A stretch of DNA of 32,960 bases from Alphaproteobacteria bacterium (lineage in GTDB: Bacteria; Pseudomonadota; Alphaproteobacteria; Caulobacterales; Maricaulaceae). Positions within the stretch are counted from its first letter, which is position 1, and every line of letters starts with the position of its first letter. This document shows positions 16,911 through 25,357 of this stretch, piece after piece. Below the pieces are notes generated by a model that saw only the letters and a program-made list of their open reading frames with translations, searched no databases and was not told the origin of the DNA. The DNA lies in contig JAJFFL010000021.1 in NCBI GenBank assembly GCA_021776705.1, forward strand, positions 1 through 32,960. Direction: 5' to 3'. A program made the position numbers and the translations under genes.

Positions 16911-19900
16911 TCAGTCCGCGTTGTTGCTAGACGCCGTAGCGCCTCGATTCAGCCAATAGTGGTCCACCACTCGCAACGCGCGCGCAATCGCGCCGGGCGG
17001 CGCGCAGACGTCGTCGCCGATGCGGTAGCCTTCGCCTTGGAGCGCAGGTACGGCTTTGAGATCGCCCTCGTTCAAGAGCCGCCGCGCTCCTCGCAGCTTT
17101 CCCGTCGCTGGGTCGCAGACGAGCGAGACGAGCGTGTGCTGGCGGCGTCGGACCTCGATCGGCGGCAGGCCAGCCACGGCGCGTTGAGCGTCCGTGCGCA
17201 ACCAGCCGATATCGAGTCGAACCAGTTGATAGTTCACAAGTCCGATCGCTGAAGCGCCGTCGGGGCGGATGGAGATCGGCCGGACCGGGTTCCAGACAGC
17301 GCCGTCGACCCGTCTGAAGGCACTGACTGGAGATTCTTGGGCAAATGGGCCGACGAGGCTGTCGCCGCTGGCGACGTCATAGAGCAGGAATCCCGTAGCC
17401 GTCCGGAGAGCTATGCGCGCGCCATCGGCCAGAATCTGCCCATGTTGGGCTTCCCGATGTGATTGGGTGACTGGACCAAGAGGACGGGCGGTGGCGACGT
17501 CCCAAATTTGCAAATATGCCCTATCGTCTTCACGACCGAAACTGTCTCCTCGATCGAGATGACTGCGGACAACAAAACGTCGGTCGTCGGTCAACTCGAT
17601 CCGTTCGCTCTCCCACAGCGGCGGCAATTCGGCAAAGATCTCGCCTGTGAGAGCCTCCCTAAAGACGACCGAGCCTGACTCGTTTGTGACCAACGCCTCC
17701 GCCGCTCCGTGAAGCGTCACTTGCCAAGAGTCGAGTTCGAAATTTCTGACCGATTCGCCTGTGGCTACATCATAAACGTCCACGAAGGTGCGGTCTCCGT
17801 CCCCTTGTTCGACAATCAGCTCCTCTCCAGTGCGTGATAGAGAGAAGGAGTGGAAGCCGCGACGAACCGGAATCATGATTCCCGACCCGACCGACGCTCC
17901 GGTGGCGACGTCCCAGACCCTTAATAGGTATTGCGGATCGGGGTTCGACCGGGACGGGACACTGGATTCGCCGATCGGCCTTGAGAGAGTAACCAACCTC
18001 CAGCCATCTGCGGAAAAGGCGCTGTCAAAGGCGGTGTAGAATTCGAGGCCCGGTTCGCGCTCAAGCTCGCTTGGGATAACCGCCCCGGTCCGCGCATCGC
18101 GAAGTATTAGGTAGGCTGGGGGGTGAACATACGGCGCATCAGGCGCGCTAGTCGGTGGTGGCCGTGTGCTGCGCACGCCGATCAGGCGGCGTCCGTCTGG
18201 ACTGATCCCGGCGATTCGTTCTCTGCGGAGGCCGTCGGGGGTCTCAACCTGAGCCGGAATGGGCTCCGAATCCACATCAGGTTCGTACGTCGAGAGATCC
18301 CGTCGGCGCCACGTCTGCGTCTCCGGAGCCCGATCAGAGTCCAGTTTCAACGCGTCGCCGACCCACAGCACCGTATGATCAGGCGACAAAAAGAAATCGA
18401 CGAGCGAATTCGGCGGGGAAATATCCTCCATCCAAGGCGCGGTAAACCCAGTGACAATCCGAAACGAGTAGCCAGGGTTGGGGATTATTGGACCGGGCTT
18501 TGAGAGGATTCGCGGGATGGATGGCGAAAAGGCAACCCCGAGATCCGGATAGTCGTCGCTCGCGTCCGGCCAGAACAGCACGTCCAACCCGGCTACGCCC
18601 GGGACCCGCTCGAAACGATCACCTGTCAGGCGAGCGGCGTACGGGCCGCCATCGATGTCGAAAGGGTCGCCGATCCACTCTCCCGTCTCGACATCGAACA
18701 GGCGATAGCGGCGATGCCTGAGATAGCTGTCACCGCGCTTTCTTTCGTCAAACCAAGACGTAACCACCGCGAAGCGACGTCCATCCGCGCTAAACGCGGC
18801 TGCCTCCAAAAATTCTCTGTCCTCGGCTTCGAACCTCAGTGCGCCTGCCTCCCCGGTTGTGGCGTCCCAAAAGTTGACCGTCTTGTATCCAAAAAGGACA
18901 ACCGAACGCCCATCCGGCGAGAATCCGGGGCTCTTAGGAGACGTTGCGTTCCCGAAGATCGGCGTGACAGGCTGGTAAGTGTCGGTGCGCCAAACCTGCG
19001 CCTCGCCATCTTTGTTTACTGTCAGGAGCCGCTCGCCGTCAGGCGAGAACCTGGCGAAGGAAAACCTGCTGCGGTGTTCCGGCGGATAGTTCAATGGACC
19101 TGCGAGCGGCGTCCCGGTAAATGCGTCAACGACGAAAACGCCATACGCCTCGCCTTCATCGATCACGCGCTCGGAGGCTGAGTTCGTCGTCGTCAGTCTA
19201 CCATCAAGCACGAACAACCTGCCATTTGGCGATAAATGCCCGCGCATCTCACTGAATGCAATCGGCGGGTCGGCGACGCTCTCCCCAGTCTCGATCGAGA
19301 ACAATCTCGGCGCATAGCAGTCGAGGAAGAGGAATGCGCCGTCAGGTGAAAACTGTGCCGCGTTCAGTTTGTCTCCACACGAGATCGGCGCTCCGACTAA
19401 GGCGCCCGTTTCGGCGTCCCAAACCCTCACCGACCTTTTGCCGCCCGAAAAGCGTCCAACCTTTGTGGCTATGCGACGGCCGTCCACAGATTGAGCCACG
19501 AAAGAATGCTCCTCGCCCTCGCCAATGCCGATGCCGTCGGGAAGCTGGGTCGCGGCATCGATCAAGCTTTGCAATGCCGCCGGCGCGGGCCTGGCGAGGA
19601 GATCGCGGCGAGCGCCAAGGGCGGCGAGGCGTACGGCGCGCTCAGTGGTTTCGACAGTGTGACCTTCGTCGATCGCGCGCTCGAACGCCTGGCGAGCGCT
19701 CTGCGCCAAACCCGCCGACGTTGTCGGAGACCGTTCGCGTTCGATCCAGCCGAGGCCCGCGCCAACGACGCCGAACAGAACAACTCCTACCGCCAGCGCT
19801 TGCATTCGCCGGGCGCGGGCCCGGCGACGTTCGCGTTTCCAGAGGTCGTCAAAGGCGGCGCCGACGAGTCCTGCGGCGAGGCGAACCTTGAGGCGAGAAA

Positions 19901-20375
19901 GCCCGTCCTTGCGCCAGTCCGGAGCCAGTGGTTCGTCCTGCTCGCCCGTAAGTTCCCCGTCGGGGCCGACCTTTTCCTTTAGCGCCGGGCAGAAACACTC
20001 CGTCTTTGGATCATTTGAGTTGGGCTTGCCCCCGACGATCACAGCGAATACGCGACCCACCCCGCGATGCTTGAAGCGGCGCACCTCGAGGTCAACCCAC
20101 TTCGATCGAGCCGACTGGGGCGAACACAGAACGATCAGGCTTTCGGAATCGTCAATCGAACCTTGCAAGGCTGCGCCGAGGCTCTCTACTGCGCCCATCT
20201 CCTCGTCGTCTCGGAAGAAACGGCCGAGCCGCCGCGACTTCGGATCGAGGCCAGGCGCGGTCACGCCGCCAGGCGTTCGCCACGCTTCGAGCGCCTTGTG
20301 CAGCTTCACCGCCCAGCGCTTGTCGCGCTGGCTGTAGCTTATGAAGGCGCGATAGCGTCGCTTATTTTCACTCAT
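16911..20375 (-). CDS. TIR-domain protein with single TM helix and C-terminal WD40/beta-propeller repeats
   Basis: N-term RYRAFISYSQRDKRWAVKLHKALE...ESLIVLCSPQSARSKWVDLEVRRF; TM MQALAVGVVLFGVVGAGLGW; many (F)SPDGRR...VWDxxTG repeats. Confidence 0.9.
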   Translation of the reverse strand: MSENKRRYRAFISYSQRDKRWAVKLHKALEAWRTPGGVTAPGLDPKSRRLGRFFRDDEEMGAVESLGAALQGSIDDSESLIVLCSPQSARSKWVDLEVRRFKHRGVGRVFAVIVGGKPNSNDPKTECFCPALKEKVGPDGELTGEQDEPLAPDWRKDGLSRLKVRLAAGLVGAAFDDLWKRERRRARARRMQALAVGVVLFGVVGAGLGWIERERSPTTSAGLAQSARQAFERAIDEGHTVETTERAVRLAALGARRDLLARPAPAALQSLIDAATQLPDGIGIGEGEEHSFVAQSVDGRRIATKVGRFSGGKRSVRVWDAETGALVGAPISCGDKLNAAQFSPDGAFLFLDCYAPRLFSIETGESVADPPIAFSEMRGHLSPNGRLFVLDGRLTTTNSASERVIDEGEAYGVFVVDAFTGTPLAGPLNYPPEHRSRFSFARFSPDGERLLTVNKDGEAQVWRTDTYQPVTPIFGNATSPKSPGFSPDGRSVVLFGYKTVNFWDATTGEAGALRFEAEDREFLEAAAFSADGRRFAVVTSWFDERKRGDSYLRHRRYRLFDVETGEWIGDPFDIDGGPYAARLTGDRFERVPGVAGLDVLFWPDASDDYPDLGVAFSPSIPRILSKPGPIIPNPGYSFRIVTGFTAPWMEDISPPNSLVDFFLSPDHTVLWVGDALKLDSDRAPETQTWRRRDLSTYEPDVDSEPIPAQVETPDGLRRERIAGISPDGRRLIGVRSTRPPPTSAPDAPYVHPPAYLILRDARTGAVIPSELEREPGLEFYTAFDSAFSADGWRLVTLSRPIGESSVPSRSNPDPQYLLRVWDVATGASVGSGIMIPVRRGFHSFSLSRTGEELIVEQGDGDRTFVDVYDVATGESVRNFELDSWQVTLHGAAEALVTNESGSVVFREALTGEIFAELPPLWESERIELTDDRRFVVRSHLDRGDSFGREDDRAYLQIWDVATARPLGPVTQSHREAQHGQILADGARIALRTATGFLLYDVASGDSLVGPFAQESPVSAFRRVDGAVWNPVRPISIRPDGASAIGLVNYQLVRLDIGWLRTDAQRAVAGLPPIEVRRRQHTLVSLVCDPATGKLRGARRLLNEGDLKAVPALQGEGYRIGDDVCAPPGAIARALRVVDHYWLNRGATASSNNAD

Positions 20376-20418
20376 GTCGCGCTCCCCACCGCCGTCTCCC
20401 CCGGACGGGTCCGCGTCG

Positions 20419-20877
20419 TCATCTCGAATTTGGCGAATTGGGCTCGCTGTCCTGATAAGACTTCAGGCGCGCCTCAAAGAGTTTGGCGTTCGAAGCTGGG
20501 TCCAAGTCGTCGCCGAACGACCCACCAAGATAGATGTACGCAACCGGCTGATCCGCCTCGCATGCAAGGCTGTAGAACGAGCGCGCCTGTTCGCGATCGG
20601 CTTCGAAGCCGGCGCCGTTCGCGTAGGCGCGCGCAAGGATTGTTCGACTGTTTGCATCGCCGGCGTTCGCCGCGGCCGCAAGAATCTTCAGCCCGCAATC
20701 GACCAATACGCGATCCGGCGTTCCGGCGGCGCCTGCCGATTCCGAGTCCGTATCCGCGATAGCATGCAGGTCTTTGATGAGAGCCGCGACGATCTGTGGG
20801 GACGCAGTTTCGCCTTGCGATTCAGCGGGCGCCGCCATGATCAGACCCAAGGCGGCCGCAAACGCTCCCGTTTTCAT
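20419..20877 (-). CDS. Secreted Sel1/TPR-like repeat protein
   Basis: MKTGAFAAALGLIMAAPAESQ signal; LAAAANAGDANSRTILARAYANGAGFEADREQARSFYSLACEADQPVAYIYLGG. Confidence 0.65.
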   Translation of the reverse strand: MKTGAFAAALGLIMAAPAESQGETASPQIVAALIKDLHAIADTDSESAGAAGTPDRVLVDCGLKILAAAANAGDANSRTILARAYANGAGFEADREQARSFYSLACEADQPVAYIYLGGSFGDDLDPASNAKLFEARLKSYQDSEPNSPNSR

Positions 20878-21224
20878 GCCGCTGCCCGTCCCCCAAACGC
20901 GTCGACCCAACCTTATAGGCATGCAAGTCGGTTGCAAAGGAGTCAGAAAAGCGGCGCGCAGGATCTGCCGCCGCCCCAGGTTTCTTGCACGATGCTCTTC
21001 GTCTAACCGAACTGCCCCATTAAAGTGACCAGTGTGCGGCACTCGGGCGAAGCTGAAAGCCTATAATGAGATCACGCCTACGCCCTACACCGATGTCGCG
21101 CAGCTCGCCAACCAGTCCAAAATTTGCAAGACAACTCGCCCCGCGAGGAGCAGATTTCATGTACCGATAGGGCGTCGACGCAGCTTGCGCGGACGACGCT
21201 GCGGCGTTTTCGGCTGGGGGGCCG

Positions 21225-22220
21225 ATGTCGTCTCTCGACACCACCGTCTCGCGACCCGCGGCTTGGCCGTGGGCGATCGCTTTCATACTGCTCACCGTCC
21301 GGTTTCGGTACATCTTAACTGACGACGTCGATCTCTCGTACAATATCAGTTGGCTTATCCCGTTTCTCGCCGCCTATCTCGGCGTGCGCTACGGTCGTCG
21401 CGCGCTCGCTCCGATCCTGATTGCGGCGCCAATTCTCTTGCTGTCTGTCGAATTCGACGAGTTCCTGGGCGAACGCCTGACCGTCGCCGCGGGCTTGAAC
21501 GTTGCGATGTTCGCGCTCGCGGTCGCAACAGCGCTCGCCTTCGCCGCGCCGGAGCCGACGTCGCCCGGCGCCACGCTCTCGACAAAGCACTCGCGCGCAG
21601 CGATCGCGGTGTTCGTGCTGATCCTCTACTTGCTGTCCTTCTCGGTGACCGTCAGTCTCGAAACGTACGATGGGAACGCGTGGGCGGGTGTTGCGCCGTT
21701 TCGCGATTGGGCGTTTCCTGCGCTCGCGTTCTGGATGGCCGCGTCCGGGCGATTGTCGTTGCGCGGGCTCATCGTCGGTCTTGTCGTCTTTTCCGCCATC
21801 GTGTCGCTGACGCGGTCGCTGCTATTCATCGCGGACATCGGCCAAAACAACGGCTGGATCGCGCAGCCATGGATCGCCGCCGCGAACTTCTATTGGGACG
21901 GCCTGCGCTACGAAGCCGAGCGCATGATCGCCAACGAGCCGGCGTTCATGTACGCGGATCTTGATTGGAGCCCGAGCCGCATTTTTGCCGTGCCGTTCGC
22001 GCTCGCCGCCGGCTTCGCCGGACTCGCGCTTGAACCGGCATGGCGAGCCCGGCGGCTGCCCGCCCCTACACCCCGCACGCGCCAGTTGCTGCACGCCGCC
22101 GCGATCACAGCGGTTTTTGGCGCGCTGGCGTTCAGTCTCGCATCCGACGGAATGAATCTTACTGGTGAGGCGGTGTGGAACGCGATGTCAACGGTGGAAG
22201 CGGTTGGGCCAAATCCTTAG
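21225..22220 (+). CDS. Hypothetical multipass membrane protein
   Basis: Many hydrophobic segments; 9 bp upstream of the next ORF on the same strand. Confidence 0.75.
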   Translation: MSSLDTTVSRPAAWPWAIAFILLTVRFRYILTDDVDLSYNISWLIPFLAAYLGVRYGRRALAPILIAAPILLLSVEFDEFLGERLTVAAGLNVAMFALAVATALAFAAPEPTSPGATLSTKHSRAAIAVFVLILYLLSFSVTVSLETYDGNAWAGVAPFRDWAFPALAFWMAASGRLSLRGLIVGLVVFSAIVSLTRSLLFIADIGQNNGWIAQPWIAAANFYWDGLRYEAERMIANEPAFMYADLDWSPSRIFAVPFALAAGFAGLALEPAWRARRLPAPTPRTRQLLHAAAITAVFGALAFSLASDGMNLTGEAVWNAMSTVEAVGPNP

Positions 22221-22229
22221 TTCATCCGA

Positions 22230-24815
22230 ATGTCGGAGACGCGCATGAGAGCCGCGGCGGCCGTTGCTTTGTCGTGCCTTGTGCTCGCCGCATGCGCCAC
22301 GAATCCGGGCCTGCCGTATGCGACGGATACGATCGAGGTCGCTAATCGATACCCCCAATTCATTTACCCGATGGTCAATCCGATCATGCTGGCGATCCTC
22401 GCCGCTGCGGCGTTCGGATTCGGAGCCATTGGCGGACGACGCGCCGCGTTTTCGACGCCGCTCTTTTTCGCTCTCCTGACGTTCATCGCCGTCGTAGCCA
22501 AACAGATCTATAGTGACCCCGATTACATCGATCTTGAGTGGTTCGGGACAATCTTGGCTTCGGCCACCGCCGCCGCCGCAGGGCTCGCGGGCGCGCTGAT
22601 CGGCCGATGCGCCGCGGCGCGATGGACGACGGCCGACATCACGGATGCGGACTTTCAAACCGACGAAGACATAGGCGGCGACCTAAGCCGTCTCGCCGCC
22701 ACTGCGCGGCGGCTGGACGTGTCCGCCACGTTGCGGTCGTTCGTCTCTCTCTACTCGGTGCTTTCGAGCTTGACGTTGCTGATCCTGATGGCGGCGAGCT
22801 TACTTGCGCTACGCAACCAACTTGGAGGCGATTCCGGCGTCGGTTTCACCTGGGGTCTGGTGTTGGTCGCCGCCGCGGCGCTGCTTGCGCCCCTCGGCCT
22901 GGCGATTTTTGATGAGATGGCGCGTCAGCCCTTGCGGATCGCCTCGGGCGTGATCGCCGTCGTCGCCGGCGTCCTGACGATCGTGTTCGGATCGCTTTTG
23001 GCGCTGCTGTCCGGCATCGTCATTTACGTCGGGGCCGTTACGCTTCTGCGCGGCGAATACCACGGCGACTTCGCCCTCGACGATCCGCAGATTCGACGAG
23101 AGGTGTTCATCTACGTCGCCCTCTTGGCGCTGCTGACGTGGACCACGTATCGCTCGCTGCACATCGAGCGCATGCTTGCGAGCAAAGCGCCGCGGCCGGT
23201 GCTGCTCGGCTTTCTCAAGAGCGCCCGATTGAGTCGGCGGTTCGCGTACTTATTCGGCCTGCCGTCGTCGATGTGGCGGGCCGCCTCGTTGAGCCGCTTT
23301 TCATCGTGGCTTTTGCTCGCGTCGCGGCCGATGGTTTACGTTTCATTCGGAGTCGCCAGCTTCGGCTTGGATATCCAGCGTTTCACCACCTACGACTCCT
23401 TCGGTTGGGAAGAGCAAAACACGAGCTTCGGTTGGTCGCCCTATGCGCTCGCCGCGTTCGCCGTCGGCGCGGCGCTGCTCGTGCTCGGCCACGCCGCGTT
23501 TGCGTTCGGCAAACGGCTCGCTGCGCGTCGAATCTGGGAGCCGGAGGTCACTTCAACGAATGCGCCGGCGCCGATTCTGTTTCTGCGGTCGTTCGAGGAC
23601 GATCAACTCGGCATATCGCGTTCCTGGCTCGATCTTCCGGGCAGATGGCTGGACCTGTGGTCGTTCCGGCGCAACGTCGACGAGATGATGATCGACGAGT
23701 TCGCCCAGCTCGGCCCGGTGATCGCGCTTGGCAAACCCGGCGAGATCAGCGCCAAGTTCGGCGCTCAGAGGCGCTACGCGAGCCACGACGATTGGCAAGA
23801 ATTGATCGTCGACGCCGCCGCGCGCGCGAAGGCGATCGTCGTCGCGGCCGGTGAAACGCCGGGGCTGGTTTGGGAGTATGACCTTTTGAGGTCGCGCGGT
23901 TATCTTGAGAAAACGATCTTTTTGTTCCCGCCGTTCGCACTCACGTCAGAACGCGCGAGCAAGTCGCTTGCGCGCTTCGCTGAAGCGTATCCGGAACTCG
24001 ACCCGCGTTCGCGCCTCGACGGCGACTCGCTGATCGCGCTCACCGTGGAAAACGGCGCGGCGCGGCCGTGGACCGCAAAGCGGCCGTCCGCCTCGGCCTA
24101 CTTGGTCGCGCTGCGCCGCTTCTTTCTCCTGCGCGAACGCCCGGGCGCTCTTCGGACTGCATCGGATTCACCAAAGCCGCCGTTCAAACACCGTTTGCGG
24201 CTTATCGGCTTGGCGGCCGTCGCAATGGTCGCCGTCTCCGTGATCGCAGTCGGGTTGTTTGCGCCTAGACGAACGGTGACGCCGGCTTTCCTTCCACCCC
24301 TTGATCAATCGATTATCGCTGCATTGGCTGGAGCAACAATGTGCGGCGGCGAAGTCGACGACATGCTTGAGCAATGCCGACGTGATGCGCTGATTGCCGC
24401 GGGCGCGACGCCGCTTTCAACAGCGGATGCAGACGCGATGCTTGAAGCCTTGCGCACCGAGTGGGGATCCGAACCGACTGGCATCTTCAATATTGCGCGC
24501 AGCGATTTCGCTCTTGAAGCTGTCGCAGCGTGCGATGACGTGACCAGCATTGAGGCGTTCGACGTCCTTAGGGCCGGGTTGTCGGATCATCCAGCTTCAC
24601 TTGTCGATGTCGCCGTTCTCACTGACTTGCCTGAATCGTCCGCCTTTCGAGCCGGCGTGATCGCGGCGTTTCTCGCTGAGTCCTCCGGACCGCCCGATCG
24701 GTTTTCGGCGGCCCCCGCAGAGTGGGTCGCCGCGGCGTGTGCTGGTGACGGCCAATCGTGCTCAGGCACAAAGTGCCTGGTGCGAATCTTGGTCCGCCCG
24801 TTGATCGAGCGATGA
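22230..24815 (+). CDS. Large polytopic membrane protein with a cytosolic TIR/SLOG-like 'FLRSFEDD' domain
   Basis: Lipobox-like LVLAAC near N-term, multiple TMs, then APILFLRSFEDDQLGISR...GPVIALGKPGEISAKFGAQRRYASHDDWQELIVDAAARAKAIVVAAGETPGLVWEYDLL...KTIFLFPP. Confidence 0.8.
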   Translation: MSETRMRAAAAVALSCLVLAACATNPGLPYATDTIEVANRYPQFIYPMVNPIMLAILAAAAFGFGAIGGRRAAFSTPLFFALLTFIAVVAKQIYSDPDYIDLEWFGTILASATAAAAGLAGALIGRCAAARWTTADITDADFQTDEDIGGDLSRLAATARRLDVSATLRSFVSLYSVLSSLTLLILMAASLLALRNQLGGDSGVGFTWGLVLVAAAALLAPLGLAIFDEMARQPLRIASGVIAVVAGVLTIVFGSLLALLSGIVIYVGAVTLLRGEYHGDFALDDPQIRREVFIYVALLALLTWTTYRSLHIERMLASKAPRPVLLGFLKSARLSRRFAYLFGLPSSMWRAASLSRFSSWLLLASRPMVYVSFGVASFGLDIQRFTTYDSFGWEEQNTSFGWSPYALAAFAVGAALLVLGHAAFAFGKRLAARRIWEPEVTSTNAPAPILFLRSFEDDQLGISRSWLDLPGRWLDLWSFRRNVDEMMIDEFAQLGPVIALGKPGEISAKFGAQRRYASHDDWQELIVDAAARAKAIVVAAGETPGLVWEYDLLRSRGYLEKTIFLFPPFALTSERASKSLARFAEAYPELDPRSRLDGDSLIALTVENGAARPWTAKRPSASAYLVALRRFFLLRERPGALRTASDSPKPPFKHRLRLIGLAAVAMVAVSVIAVGLFAPRRTVTPAFLPPLDQSIIAALAGATMCGGEVDDMLEQCRRDALIAAGATPLSTADADAMLEALRTEWGSEPTGIFNIARSDFALEAVAACDDVTSIEAFDVLRAGLSDHPASLVDVAVLTDLPESSAFRAGVIAAFLAESSGPPDRFSAAPAEWVAAACAGDGQSCSGTKCLVRILVRPLIER

Positions 24816-24930
24816 TCTCAAGCTTGGACAAGCCGACGTTTTCGGATGTCGCGACGCGGCGGCCGCGTCTTGGACCTCATCCAGTGGCGGCTCTAGACTG
24901 TGGGTTTGCTTGTCGCCGAGGGGCCCATTC

Positions 24931-25284
24931 ATGAAAAGCCGGGAGGATATCGCGCGCGTCGTTCACGAAGCGGTGCGCGCTTGGGCCAAGTCGAGGGGAG
25001 ACGCGTCGATCCCCGCGTGGAGCCGGGCGCCGAGGTGGATGCGTGAGGCGACGCTTGAGGCGATCCGATTTCGGCTCGCGAATCCAAAAGCGCCGGCTTC
25101 CGCCCAGCACGAACAATGGATGGCGGAGAAGCGCGCCAACGGTTGGAGGCGCGGCAAGGTCAAGGACGTGCGCAAGAAGACACATCCTTTGCTCGTGCCG
25201 TATGCGCGCCTGCCCATATTTGAACGCCGCAAGGACGCGCTTGTCGGCGCCGTCATCGACTCCCTGACGGGCCCGATCGCGTAA
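24931..25284 (+). CDS. Stand-alone RyR (ryanodine receptor repeat) domain protein
   Basis: VVHEAVRAWAKSRGD...WSRAPRWMREATLEAIRFRLANPKAPASAQHEQWMAEKRANGWRRGKVKDVRKKTHPLLVPYARLP..ERRKDALV fits the RyR pattern (HexW..K..GW.yG..kd...KtHP.lvPY..L....r.KD). Confidence 0.82.
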   Translation: MKSREDIARVVHEAVRAWAKSRGDASIPAWSRAPRWMREATLEAIRFRLANPKAPASAQHEQWMAEKRANGWRRGKVKDVRKKTHPLLVPYARLPIFERRKDALVGAVIDSLTGPIA

Positions 25285-25357
25285 GGCGGCTGCCGCTTGC
25301 CAAGGCGGCGCTCGGCCCGCAGAGTTTTTCGGCGCTGCGGGGCGCTTGGGGGAAGCC

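Noticed and set aside
18123-20337. Several long + strand ORFs antisense to the TIR-WD40 gene
   Set aside because: High-GC shadow ORFs; low-complexity Arg/Pro-rich products, while the opposite strand encodes clear TIR and WD40 motifs
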